From NCBI GenBank assembly GCA_009774625.1, contig VSOB01000044.1:1-25475 (forward strand): a stretch of 25,475 bases of DNA. Reading direction: 5' to 3'. This DNA comes from Lachnospiraceae bacterium. GTDB lineage: Bacteria > Bacillota > Clostridia > Lachnospirales > Lachnospiraceae. Within the stretch, counting starts at the first letter, position 1, and every line of letters begins with the position of its first letter. The translations under genes were made by a program, and so were the position numbers. The notes beneath the pieces were generated by a model. The model made no database searches. It saw only the letters and a program-made list of their open reading frames with translations, and was not told the origin of the DNA. Positions 14,291-22,991 of this stretch are shown here, in pieces.

Positions 14291-17200
14291 ATGATAATCA
14301 GTCATAATCTGACGGCGATGAATGCACAGAGAGAATATCAGATTACGACAGGTGAAAAAGCAAAGCGTGCGGAACGCCTTTCTTCGGGCTTTAAAATAGG
14401 CAGGGCGGCAGATGATGCGGCCGGACTCTGTATTTCCGAAAAAATGCGCCACCAGATCCGGGGACTGAACCAGGGTCTGGATAATATTAAGGAAGGCGTG
14501 GGATATTGTCAGATTGCAGACGGCGCCCTGCATGAAGTGCACGATATGCTCCAGAGGATGAATGAACTGGCCATAAAGGCTGCCAATGGGACCAATTCGT
14601 CAGACGACCGGGAGGGCATCGACAGGGAAATACAGCATTTGAAAACAGAGATGGACCGTATTTGTGAAACGACCAAATACAATGAGGAATATTTGTTCAA
14701 AGGAGAGGAGGAGCCGGATACATATCATGAGGTGTATGATTTGCGGTTTTCCGGATACCCTGATGATATTTACATTTATAATGACTCTTATGATGCCGCT
14801 ACAGGAACTGCCACATATGGGGGAATTGCCTGGCAGGGGAAGCGTTATGCCTGGTCGGCCATCAGTCCCGGTATGTATAACGCCGCCACAGGCATGTTCC
14901 AGCCGGGCAGCTATACCTTAAAGGCGGAGGATGGAACCCGTCTGAAACTGACCTGTGAGGCAGGCAGTAAACCCCCTCAGGTGACCAGAGAGTTTGAAGT
15001 GGCTGCGGGATATGAGGGGATTCATATCAATGGTGAGCTGATCGGGTGGGAACATGTAAGGACTGCTTCGGGCCGTCCGCTGAACAAAGATGATATTGCA
15101 AATGAGCCGTATTATTTCAGTTATCATGGATTTACAGCATCTTTTACGCCTGAGATGGGAGATGAGTTTTTTGATGTGGTGCAGAAGATTACAGGTACCA
15201 GATGGAAAAGTACCTATCAGGTGCCCACAGAAGAGGAAGCGTTGTTTGCGGATTTCGGGGATACATATATTACTTTTGCGGACAATGATGAGGTAAAGGC
15301 CTTTATAGAGAAAAAAGCCGATTTTTCGTCAGTGGAATATACCATTTGCGCGGGAGACGGTACCGGCGGGACGTTTGACGGAATCTGGCTGGAAGAAAAC
15401 GGCACGGCGGTTGCAGGTTCCCACAAGTCCTGGGCGGATATAGGAATTGCCAACTGGGGCGATCAGAGTAAGGATATCTGGGAGGATAAGACTTACAAAT
15501 ATTCATATGCGATAAATGCGGAAGCAGAACTGCGCTTTTCCTGGCAGATGCTCAATGAAACCAGCAAAGACTCTGTGATAGATGCCCTGAATGGAGTGAA
15601 ACTGGAAGGACTGCAGTCGGCAAGCGTTTCCAATCATGCGGCGCTGACGGTGGACAGCGCCGCCTATCCCAATGTATTGAGTGGAACGGTCACAAGGGAT
15701 TTTTTGTCACTTACACTGGAGGAGGAATACGGACTCGGAAGAGACTATACAAAGGACAAGGATACCTTTGGAAGTGCGGGCCTGCAGTTTGACGGAAAAC
15801 AGTTCACAGTGGGATACACAAATACACGGGACGGCAATACGACCACAAAGGAATACAGGGATACGGAGGCAGACACCAATAAACTGGTAACGAAGATCCA
15901 GAAGAAGATCACAGACAGTATGAATGCTTATCTGAAGGTAGTGGCGGCACGTTACCGGGCAGGAGCCGCAAAACCCAATGATACGAATCTGACCAGTCTG
16001 ATTTCACCGGGCAATATCACCGGCGGCGGAGGAAGCAGCTATTTAAAAGATGTGATAACCCTTGATCCTGCTGATCCGGATTTGAAATCTACGTTACATC
16101 TGGGCAGCAAAACAGATTATGCAGGCGCTTATATTGATTTTGGCGGACTGGGCGCCAATTTTCAGCTGGCCGATCTGATCGGCATGGGATTTGATTCCAC
16201 CTGCCAGACTTGCAGCAATCATTACAGCATCCAGTTTGTTACCAGAGAGATTATTGATCCCGCATGGCAGGAAACCGAGATCAACAATAAAAAATATGGG
16301 TATTATTATGAACGGCAGGGACAAAACTATACTCTGTATATCGACATGGATTCTATGATGACGAACGGCGTGAGCGATGGTGTGGAATTTGCAGGTACGA
16401 TGTTGGAAATCATTGATGCGGCCGACTATGATTTTCATTTCAGTCAGTACGCTGCCTTTGCCAACGATTCCAGGCTGTATGTGTTTGATAACCGGCCTGG
16501 TTATGTGGAAAATGGTGTTTCCCAGGCGACTGATGCATCGTTTTCCCCATATGCATATGGGCTGAATACCATAACAGAATTTGATTTCACACTGTTTGAT
16601 GAGAACAATGCCGGTGAATCGGTGAGTATGAAGTTTGAGTATGATTACAGTAGCCTGTTCAGCCCGGATAAACTGAAAATAGATTATATACCAAGTGCGG
16701 ACGGTGAATATATTTATGATGCTGCTTCGGGCAGTTATGAAAAATATGATCCTGCCAATCCGGCACATGCAGGCCTGGACAGGTATAAAATCCAGAATGT
16801 TTCACTGGATACCCAGGGAAAGCCGCTGGAACAGTATCTGGATGAATATATCCGGGATACGATTCTGGGAGATGTGGCAAAGGCTTCCCGGATGGATCTG
16901 GTCAGTGAGGCCGCAAAATACCGCATTACGGGAGATGCCAATGACAATAAGGCCATGATAACAGAAGCCAATACGCCGCAGCAGATAATGCCGCAGCGAA
17001 AGGGAGAAAGCCTGGCGGACGGTCTGCGGATCCAATGCAGTGCCAACGGCAGGGACTATATTTATATTCCCAGACAGAAGCTGTCGGTGAATCGTATGGG
17101 ACTGCGGAAACTGAATGTAAAAACTGAGGGGCAGGCGTATAAAGCGATTGCAATGCTGGATGCAGCGCTGAAAAAAGTAAGCGATATCAGAAGCAAATTC

Positions 17201-17410
17201 GGCGCATACCAGAACCGTCTGGAGCATGCGGCCAACAATGTGGCGAATATTGCGGAAAACACCACGGCAGCAGAATCCCGGATCAGGGATACGGATGTGG
17301 CCAGAGAAATGGTGGCTTTTTCTATGTTGAATATTCTGTCGCAGACAGGGGAAGCCATGATGAGTCAGGCTAATATGAGCAAACAGGGCGTGCTGGCTTT
17401 GCTGCAGTGA
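14291..17410 (+). CDS. Giant flagellin (1039 residues)
   Basis: Flagellar filament subunit. Residues 1-140 carry the D0/D1 helices (LSSGFKIGRAADDAAGL, MLQRMNELAIKAANG at 86-100). Residues about 930-1039 carry the partner helices (MLDAALKKVSDIRSKFGAYQNRL, RDTDVAREMV, NMSKQGVLALLQ). Between them lies an insert of nearly 800 residues rich in Asp, Gly, Tyr and Thr, the surface-exposed D2/D3 region. Ordinary flagellins are 270-500 residues. LQRMNEL retains the Arg (R89) of the TLR5-binding segment. The protein has cysteines at 47 and 73 and a CQTC-SNH motif at 638-644, unusual for flagellins. No HExxH motif was found, so it is not a flagellinolysin. AGGAGG precedes the ATG. No other flagellar gene is in the window. 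Confidence 0.92.
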   Translation: MIISHNLTAMNAQREYQITTGEKAKRAERLSSGFKIGRAADDAAGLCISEKMRHQIRGLNQGLDNIKEGVGYCQIADGALHEVHDMLQRMNELAIKAANGTNSSDDREGIDREIQHLKTEMDRICETTKYNEEYLFKGEEEPDTYHEVYDLRFSGYPDDIYIYNDSYDAATGTATYGGIAWQGKRYAWSAISPGMYNAATGMFQPGSYTLKAEDGTRLKLTCEAGSKPPQVTREFEVAAGYEGIHINGELIGWEHVRTASGRPLNKDDIANEPYYFSYHGFTASFTPEMGDEFFDVVQKITGTRWKSTYQVPTEEEALFADFGDTYITFADNDEVKAFIEKKADFSSVEYTICAGDGTGGTFDGIWLEENGTAVAGSHKSWADIGIANWGDQSKDIWEDKTYKYSYAINAEAELRFSWQMLNETSKDSVIDALNGVKLEGLQSASVSNHAALTVDSAAYPNVLSGTVTRDFLSLTLEEEYGLGRDYTKDKDTFGSAGLQFDGKQFTVGYTNTRDGNTTTKEYRDTEADTNKLVTKIQKKITDSMNAYLKVVAARYRAGAAKPNDTNLTSLISPGNITGGGGSSYLKDVITLDPADPDLKSTLHLGSKTDYAGAYIDFGGLGANFQLADLIGMGFDSTCQTCSNHYSIQFVTREIIDPAWQETEINNKKYGYYYERQGQNYTLYIDMDSMMTNGVSDGVEFAGTMLEIIDAADYDFHFSQYAAFANDSRLYVFDNRPGYVENGVSQATDASFSPYAYGLNTITEFDFTLFDENNAGESVSMKFEYDYSSLFSPDKLKIDYIPSADGEYIYDAASGSYEKYDPANPAHAGLDRYKIQNVSLDTQGKPLEQYLDEYIRDTILGDVAKASRMDLVSEAAKYRITGDANDNKAMITEANTPQQIMPQRKGESLADGLRIQCSANGRDYIYIPRQKLSVNRMGLRKLNVKTEGQAYKAIAMLDAALKKVSDIRSKFGAYQNRLEHAANNVANIAENTTAAESRIRDTDVAREMVAFSMLNILSQTGEAMMSQANMSKQGVLALLQ

Positions 17411-17424
17411 CAGGAGGGAGCAGA

Positions 17425-18225
17425 ATGGGATTTTTAACAGGTAAAACGGCAATTATCACAGGAGGAGGACGGGCTGTGCTGCAAAACGGCGGCTGCGGTT
17501 CCATAGGATACGGCATAGCTACGGCTTATGCAAAAGAGGGCGCCAATCTGGTTCTGACCGGACGCAATACCAGGAAGCTGGAAGAGGCAAAAGAAGAGCT
17601 GGAGCGGCTGTATCAGATCCGCGTGTTGCCTGCCGGGGCAGATGTAAAGGCAGGAGCGGACAATGAAGGTGTGGTAAATGAAGTGGTCCAACGGACGATA
17701 GAAGCCTTTGGCCGGATCGATGTGCTGATCAATGTGGCGCAGGCCTCTGCATCCGGAGTGCCTCTGGCAGAGCATACCGGTGAGCAGTTTGATCTGGCCC
17801 TGTATTCCGGACTGTATGCCACGTTTTATTATATGAAAGCATGTTATCCGTATCTGGCGAAAAACAAGGGCGCGGTGATTAATTTCGCTTCCGGCGCCGG
17901 TCTGTTCGGGAATTTCGGCCAGAGCGCCTATGCGGCGGCGAAAGAGGGAATCCGCGGTCTGTCCAGAGTGGCGGCTACAGAGTGGGCCAGGGACGGCGTC
18001 AATGTGAATGTGATCTGCCCTCTGGCCTGGACCGCACAGTTGGAAACATTTAAGCGGGAATATCCGGAAGCCTTTCAGGCCAATGTAAAGATGCCGCCTG
18101 CAGGATACTTCGGAGATGCGGAAGCGGAGATCGGCCGGGTCTGTGTACAGCTTGCCTCGCCGGATTTTAAATATATGACAGGGGAAACGATTACGCTGGA
18201 AGGCGGTATGGGACAGCGCCCCTGA
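17425..18225 (+). CDS. Short-chain dehydrogenase/reductase
   Basis: Classical SDR of 266 residues using NAD(P)H. AIITGGGRA then GSIGYGIA (13-32) is the nucleotide loop, with a glycine-rich insert of several residues between its first and last glycines. NFASGAG holds catalytic S156, and SAYAAAKEG holds Y169 and K173. GETITLEGG near the C-terminus is the usual SDR end. I chose the ATG at 17425 because AGGAGGG at 17412-17418 is 6 bases upstream; an in-frame GTG at 17407 overlaps the flagellin stop and has no ribosome site. It lies 14 bases after the flagellin and is probably co-transcribed with it, which is an odd pairing. Substrate is unknown: sugar, hydroxysteroid or fatty acyl alcohols are all possible. 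Confidence 0.9.
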   Translation: MGFLTGKTAIITGGGRAVLQNGGCGSIGYGIATAYAKEGANLVLTGRNTRKLEEAKEELERLYQIRVLPAGADVKAGADNEGVVNEVVQRTIEAFGRIDVLINVAQASASGVPLAEHTGEQFDLALYSGLYATFYYMKACYPYLAKNKGAVINFASGAGLFGNFGQSAYAAAKEGIRGLSRVAATEWARDGVNVNVICPLAWTAQLETFKREYPEAFQANVKMPPAGYFGDAEAEIGRVCVQLASPDFKYMTGETITLEGGMGQRP

Positions 18226-18242
18226 TGAGATTTGTGAAATGA

Positions 18243-18271
18243 TTGCCATATGGGTCAAAAGGTGTTACAAT
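18243..18271 (+). promoter_or_regulatory. Promoter of the flavodiiron protein gene
   Basis: TTGCCA (18243-18248) and TACAAT (18266-18271) are 17 bases apart, about 55 bases ahead of the ATG at 18327. This separates the gene from the flagellin-dehydrogenase pair. Confidence 0.68.
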
Positions 18272-18326
18272 ACAGTCTGTATCGGAGAAACGCAATGAAA
18301 ACAGCGAATCAAAGGAGAAAGATTAT

Positions 18327-19487
18327 ATGGAGCATGTAACAGAGAAGATTATTAATATAGGCGTGAACGACAGGTCGGTGACTTTGTTTGAAGGCCAATA
18401 TGCTGTAAAACATGGTATGGCATACAATTCTTATGTGATTCTGGATGAAAAAACAGCTGTGATGGATACTGTGGACGGACGGGTGACAGATGACTGGCTG
18501 GCGGGGCTGGAACTGGCGCTGAACGGAAAATCAGTGGATTATCTGGTGGTACAGCATATGGAGCCGGACCATTCCGGGAGCGTACAGGAGCTGGCAGACA
18601 GATTCCCGCAGATGAAGATCGTGGCAAGCGCTTCGGCATTTCAGATGATGAAGCAGTTTTTTGAGATTGACCTGGAAGGCAGGATGCTGGTGGTGAAGGA
18701 AGGCGATACCCTGGAGCTGGGGGCGCATACCCTGCAGTTTTATACCGCGCCTATGGTACACTGGCCGGAGGTGATCGTGACGTATGAGAAAACGGAGCGG
18801 ATCGTATTCAGTGCGGACGGTTTTGGGAAATTCGGGACAAGGGATACGGCTGAGGACTGGACCTGCGAAGCCAGACGGTATTATATTAACATCTGTGGAA
18901 AATATGGGCCGCAGGTGCAGGCGCTTTTGAAGAAACTGGCCACTTTGGAGGTGGCTGTGATCTGTCCGCTGCACGGGCCTGTGCTGACAGAAAATCTGGC
19001 ATATTATATCGGTAAGTATGACATATGGAGCCGCTATGAACCGGAGGATAAGGGGATCCTGATTGCCTTTGCATCAGTGTATGGGCATACCAGGGAGGCG
19101 GTCATGAAGCTGAAGGAGATTTTAGAGACAAAGAGCCGGGTGAAGGTGAAAGTCTGCGATCTTTGCCGGGAGGATCCGCATGAGGCAATCGAAAATGCGT
19201 TCCGCTATGACCGGCTGGTACTGGCAGCGATTTCTTATGATGCCGGTGTGTTCCCGGCTATGGATGATTTTCTGCGTCATCTGAAAGGAAAGAATTTTCA
19301 GAACAGGACTGTGGCCCTTATCGAAAACGGTTCCTGGGGGCCCACAGCCGGCAAGGCAATGAAAGCGCTGCTGGAGGAAATGAAAGAGATCACCATTCTT
19401 GACCCGATGATTACCATCAGGTCTGCAATCAAACCGGAAACGGTAACACAACTGGAAGAACTGGCGGATACTTTGCTGAAACACTGA
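18327..19487 (+). CDS. FprA family A-type flavodiiron protein
   Basis: Cytosolic enzyme reducing O2 to water or NO to N2O, protecting anaerobes. 386 residues. The N-terminal metallo-beta-lactamase-like domain has all diiron ligands: H77, E79, D81 and H82 in HMEPDHSGS, H145 in APMVHWPE, D164 in SADGFGKFG and H216 in CPLHGPV. The C-terminal flavodoxin domain (from about 250) begins LIAFASVYGHTREAV, the FMN phosphate loop. There is no rubredoxin extension, so electrons must come from a separate rubredoxin or reductase. I chose the ATG at 18327 after AAAGGAG. The longer open frame from 18243 overlaps the promoter and adds non-family sequence. It is a single gene with its own promoter and terminator. 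Confidence 0.95.
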   Translation: MEHVTEKIINIGVNDRSVTLFEGQYAVKHGMAYNSYVILDEKTAVMDTVDGRVTDDWLAGLELALNGKSVDYLVVQHMEPDHSGSVQELADRFPQMKIVASASAFQMMKQFFEIDLEGRMLVVKEGDTLELGAHTLQFYTAPMVHWPEVIVTYEKTERIVFSADGFGKFGTRDTAEDWTCEARRYYINICGKYGPQVQALLKKLATLEVAVICPLHGPVLTENLAYYIGKYDIWSRYEPEDKGILIAFASVYGHTREAVMKLKEILETKSRVKVKVCDLCREDPHEAIENAFRYDRLVLAAISYDAGVFPAMDDFLRHLKGKNFQNRTVALIENGSWGPTAGKAMKALLEEMKEITILDPMITIRSAIKPETVTQLEELADTLLKH

Positions 19488-19493
19488 GCTGGC

Positions 19494-19543
19494 AGCCGTC
19501 CGAAACATAAACGCTTTATGACTTCTGTTTCGGACGGCTTTTT
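19494..19543 (+). terminator. Rho-independent terminator after the flavodiiron gene
   Basis: AGCCGTCCGAAAC (19494-19506) pairs perfectly over 13 bases with GTTTCGGACGGCT (19527-19539), followed by TTTT. On the minus strand no T-run follows, so it acts mainly for the + strand. Confidence 0.92.
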
Positions 19544-19554
19544 CTGCGGTCTGG

Positions 19555-20109
19555 CTAAAGAGCGGAGTTGCAGATGCCCAGAAGTATGAGCATGACAGCG
19601 GACAGCAGATCGGCGCAGCGGTTGGAAAGGCGCAGATGAGAAGTGTTGCCCAGATGATTCCCGGAACACAGAAATACGGCGGAGGTAAGGAAGGTAAGCA
19701 GGGCGGCAGGCAGCAATACGATGCCCGACATACTGGCGCCGATACCGATACCGATGTTGTTAAAAGAAAGCGCGGCCCCTACAAGCAGGGTTTCTTTCAG
19801 CGAGAGGGTTATGTGAAGGCTTTCGGAATGCAGGCTGTGCCCGGAAACAGTCAGAGATTTATACAGATAATAAAGGCCCAGGGCGAATAAAATGATACTG
19901 CCTGCACAGGCAGCCGCAAAGTCGGGCAGGAAGGCGAGGAGGCGGCGGCCCAGAAGCAGAGAAAGCAGAGTGCCTGCAAAGGAGATCAGGCTGATCAGCA
20001 GATTCTGCAGAAAGGTTACATGTATCTTCCGGATGCCATAGGACATACCAACCAGAAACGCATCAATATTTACTGAGAATGCAAAAATCAGGGAAGAGAC
20101 GACAGGCAT
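19555..20109 (-). CDS. YtaF/MntP family membrane protein
   Basis: Small polytopic membrane protein of 184 residues in the MntP/YtaF family, whose members include manganese exporters and the Bacillus sporulation membrane protein YtaF. The paired family motifs are AFSVNIDAF near residue 10-18 (D16) and SFNNIGIGIGASMSG near 113-127, each in a hydrophobic segment. About six membrane helices can be traced. The NIDAFLVGMSYGI signature and the Gly-rich NNIGIG favour YtaF over true MntP, but cargo is not proven. GGGAG precedes the ATG. It is convergent with fprA and divergent from the YitT gene, with 108 bases between. It is slightly shorter than usual members. Confidence 0.82.
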   Translation of the reverse strand: MPVVSSLIFAFSVNIDAFLVGMSYGIRKIHVTFLQNLLISLISFAGTLLSLLLGRRLLAFLPDFAAACAGSIILFALGLYYLYKSLTVSGHSLHSESLHITLSLKETLLVGAALSFNNIGIGIGASMSGIVLLPAALLTFLTSAVFLCSGNHLGNTSHLRLSNRCADLLSAVMLILLGICNSAL

Positions 20110-20217
20110 GAATTACTCCCGAAAAAGTTCATTTTTCGTCAATTTACTAACTATGATATTCAAAATTCGGGATGAGGTTCGACAGTGAGAGGAAATTTTA
20201 CGGAGGTTTGACAGAGT

Positions 20218-21132
20218 ATGAGTATGGAAGCAGATATAGAAAAAATAAAAGACCGGCAGTTTGTTCTGGGTCAGGGGAAGCTGCTGCTGGGAGGCGTTGG
20301 CGGTGTTTTGCTGTATGCAATCGGTATGAATCTGTTTGTTGTCCCGGTAGGGCTGTACAGCGGCGGCCTGATGGGATTTTGTCAGATGATCCGTACCGTA
20401 TTGACCAGATATCTTCATTTGTCTTTCGGCGGACTGGATATTTCGGGTATCATCTATTATCTTTTGAATGTGCCGCTTTTTATTACGGCAATTAAGAAAA
20501 TAGGAAAAACCTTTTTTGTAAAGACTATGGTCTGTGTGACCGCTATGACTTTGTTTCTTTCTGTGATTCCCATTCCATCCAGCCCGATCATGGGGGAGGA
20601 TGTACTGGCATCCTGCCTGATCGGCGGCATTATATGCGGGGCAGGCATCGGTATCCCGCTGCGGATGGGATGTTCCGGCGGCGGCATGGATATTCTGGGC
20701 CTGGCGCTGATTAAATGGAAAAAAGATTTCAGCGTGGGAAAACTGAATCTGATGGTAAATGCAGTATTGTATGGTATCTGCCTGTTTTTGTTTGATGTGC
20801 CTACGGTGATTTATTCGTTGATCTATGCCTCTGTCAATTCCACAGCGGTAGACAGACTGCATTCTCAGAACATCAATGTGGAAGTCAAAGTGGTGACCAA
20901 TGAACAAAATGAAGAGATGGAAGCGGAGATCATGCGGGAAATGGAGCGCGGCCTGACAAAGTGGAGTGCAAAAGGCGCTTATACGGAAGAAGGAAAACAG
21001 ATTCTTTATATCCTGCTCTCCAAGTATGAACTGGCACATTTGCGTTATATTATCAGAAAATATGACCCCCATGCATTCATTGTAGTGAATGAGGGGGTTC
21101 ATATCGGCGGAAATTTCCTGAAAAAACTATAG
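20218..21132 (+). CDS. YitT family membrane protein with DUF2179 domain
   Basis: 304 residues. Five or so membrane helices fill residues about 25-210, including the family's LYSGGLMGFCQMIR, GLDISGIIYYLLNVPLF and GCSGGGMDILG motifs. The soluble C-terminus (about 220-304) is the DUF2179 domain ending in EGVHIGGNF. Widespread in Firmicutes; molecular function not settled. GGAGG lies 11 bases ahead of the ATG at 20218, and an ATG two codons later is an equal choice. It ends only 25 bases from the convergent pyrG stop with no terminator between, so transcripts may overlap. Confidence 0.9.
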   Translation: MSMEADIEKIKDRQFVLGQGKLLLGGVGGVLLYAIGMNLFVVPVGLYSGGLMGFCQMIRTVLTRYLHLSFGGLDISGIIYYLLNVPLFITAIKKIGKTFFVKTMVCVTAMTLFLSVIPIPSSPIMGEDVLASCLIGGIICGAGIGIPLRMGCSGGGMDILGLALIKWKKDFSVGKLNLMVNAVLYGICLFLFDVPTVIYSLIYASVNSTAVDRLHSQNINVEVKVVTNEQNEEMEAEIMREMERGLTKWSAKGAYTEEGKQILYILLSKYELAHLRYIIRKYDPHAFIVVNEGVHIGGNFLKKL

Positions 21133-21157
21133 ACAAAGATACTTTTTCAGCTCCCGG

Positions 21158-22765
21158 TTATCGGCTCTTTTGCTGTACCGCTGCTTTGATAAAGCCGCTG
21201 AACAGCGGATGGGGTCGGTTGGGACGGGATTTCAGCTCCGGATGAGCCTGAGTGGCAAGGAAAAACGGATGCTCCGGCAGTTCGCACATTTCCACGATCC
21301 GTCCGTCGGGAGAGAGGCCCGACAGCTTCATACCATGTTCGGTCAGCACCATACGGAAATCGTTGTTGACTTCATAACGATGCCTGTGCCGTTCATAAAT
21401 GGTCTTTTCCTGATATAACTGATAGGCTTTGGAGGTTTCGTCCAGTACACAGGGATAAGAACCCAGACGCAGTGTTCCGCCGATGTCCTCCACACCGTTC
21501 TGGTCCGGCATCAGGTCGATGATCGGATGGGTGGTGGAAGGATTCAGCTCCACACTGTGTGCATCGGCATATCCGATCATATTTCTTGCAAATTCCACGA
21601 TGGCAAGCTGCATACCAAGACAAAGGCCCAGATAGGGTACGGCATGCTCTCTGGCATAAGTGATGGCCCTGATCTTGCCTTCGATGCCTCTGTCGCCAAA
21701 GCCTCCGGGTACCAGAATGCCGTCTGCATCTGCCAGAAGATCGGATACATTTTCGTCGGTGACGGTTTCTGAATCAATCCATTTGATGTTTACGGTGGCT
21801 CTCTGGGAGATGCCACCATGCTTCAGCGCTTCCACCACACTGATGTAGGCATCATGGAGCTGGATGTATTTGCCGACAAGGGCGATGGTAACTTCCTGTG
21901 TGGGAGAACGGAGCGCTTCCACCATTTCTTCCCAGTCATTCAGATTTGGCTCAGGACAGGGCAGTCCCAGACATTCACAGGCTACCTGCGCAAGATGCTC
22001 TTTTTCCATAGCCAGAGGCGCTTCGTACAGGTATTCCACATCCAGATTCTGCAGAACATGGTTGTTGGGAACATTGCAGAAGAGAGCGATCTTGTCCTTG
22101 ATGCCCTGTCCCAGCGGATATTCGCTCCGGCATACGATAATGTCCGGCTGGATGCCCATTCCCTGCAGCTCCTTGACACTGGCCTGTGTGGGTTTGGTTT
22201 TCATTTCCTGAGAGGCACGCAGATAAGGGATCAGAGTAACATGGATCAGGATGGCATTGCTCCGGCCTACCTCATGCTGGAACTGCCGTATGGATTCCAG
22301 AAAAGGCTGGCTTTCAATGTCGCCTACCGTACCGCCCACTTCGATAATGGCAATGCGTGTTTCTTCATCGGTAAAATTACGGTAAAACCGGCTTTTGATT
22401 TCGTTGGTAATATGAGGAATAACCTGCACAGTGCCGCCGCCGTAATCACCCCGGCGCTCTTTCTGCAGGACGGACCAGTAAACCTTTCCGGTGGTTACGT
22501 TGGAGTTTTTGTCCAGGCTTTCGTCAATGAAACGTTCATAATGCCCCAGGTCAAGATCGGTTTCGGCGCCGTCGTCGGTTACAAATACCTCGCCATGCTG
22601 AATCGGGTTCATGGTGCCGGGGTCAATGTTGATGTAGGGGTCAAATTTCTGCATGGTTACTTTATAACCGCGGGCCTTTAACAGCCGTCCCAGAGATGCG
22701 GCAGTGATGCCTTTTCCCAAACCGGACACGACACCGCCTGTTACAAATACGTATTTTACTGGCAT
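21158..22765 (-). CDS. pyrG: CTP synthase
   Basis: Converts UTP to CTP using ATP and glutamine; last step of pyrimidine nucleotide synthesis, cytosolic. 535 residues, full length. The N-terminal amidoligase domain opens VFVTGGVVSGLGKGI (ATP loop), with DPYINIDPGTM and GEVFVTDDGAETDLDLGHYERF after it. The C-terminal glutaminase has GGFGDRG and LGLCLGMQ with the catalytic Cys, and HPEL near the end completing the Cys-His-Glu triad. The ATG at 22765 follows GAGGAGG. The leader on the minus strand is short and shows no terminator hairpin or GGGC start of the type that controls pyrG in Bacillus. Confidence 0.97.
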   Translation of the reverse strand: MPVKYVFVTGGVVSGLGKGITAASLGRLLKARGYKVTMQKFDPYINIDPGTMNPIQHGEVFVTDDGAETDLDLGHYERFIDESLDKNSNVTTGKVYWSVLQKERRGDYGGGTVQVIPHITNEIKSRFYRNFTDEETRIAIIEVGGTVGDIESQPFLESIRQFQHEVGRSNAILIHVTLIPYLRASQEMKTKPTQASVKELQGMGIQPDIIVCRSEYPLGQGIKDKIALFCNVPNNHVLQNLDVEYLYEAPLAMEKEHLAQVACECLGLPCPEPNLNDWEEMVEALRSPTQEVTIALVGKYIQLHDAYISVVEALKHGGISQRATVNIKWIDSETVTDENVSDLLADADGILVPGGFGDRGIEGKIRAITYAREHAVPYLGLCLGMQLAIVEFARNMIGYADAHSVELNPSTTHPIIDLMPDQNGVEDIGGTLRLGSYPCVLDETSKAYQLYQEKTIYERHRHRYEVNNDFRMVLTEHGMKLSGLSPDGRIVEMCELPEHPFFLATQAHPELKSRPNRPHPLFSGFIKAAVQQKSR

Positions 22766-22792
22766 TGTGATTTCCTCCTCAAATAATAATTG

Positions 22793-22801
22793 ATTGTATC
22801 A
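22793..22801 (-). promoter_or_regulatory. Candidate extended -10 promoter of pyrG
   Basis: On the minus strand TGATACAAT (22801-22793) stands about 28 bases ahead of the pyrG ATG. The -35 region is weak (GGCTTT at 16 bases). Confidence 0.35.
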
Positions 22802-22919
22802 TGGGCAGGAGGAAAAAGCCACTGTTTTCCGGCAAAATTTCAGAAATGTTTTTCCGGGGAAGGGGCGGCGGGGACAGAGTTTCTTCATATTATTTAATGG
22901 ATTTTTCATGGAATGGAAC

Positions 22920-22948
22920 TTGATTTATGAAAGCACTGTCTCTATAAT
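22920..22948 (+). promoter_or_regulatory. Promoter of ftsH
   Basis: TTGATT (22920-22925) and TATAAT (22943-22948) are 17 bases apart, 43 bases ahead of the chosen ftsH ATG. This argues against the upstream in-frame start at 22794, which would lie before the promoter. Confidence 0.75.
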
Positions 22949-22958
22949 GAAAATGATG

Positions 22959-22980
22959 GTCTTTCAAAGAATTGAAAGAC
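22959..22980 (+). promoter_or_regulatory. Perfect hairpin abutting the ftsH ribosome site
   Basis: GTCTTTCAA (22959-22967) pairs exactly with TTGAAAGAC (22972-22980) around AGAA. The AGGAGG ribosome site begins at the next base. In the mRNA this would be a 9-base-pair stem near the predicted 5' end; in DNA it could be a repressor site just past the promoter. Confidence 0.6.
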
Positions 22981-22991
22981 AGGAGGTATAT

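Noticed and set aside
18243..18326. Longer flavodiiron protein starting at 18243
   Set aside because: The extra 28 residues coincide with a good promoter and have no family similarity; the start at 18327 has the ribosome site.
20113..21102. 329-codon minus-strand frame opposite the YitT gene
   Set aside because: Antisense to a conserved membrane protein, with no family match by eye.
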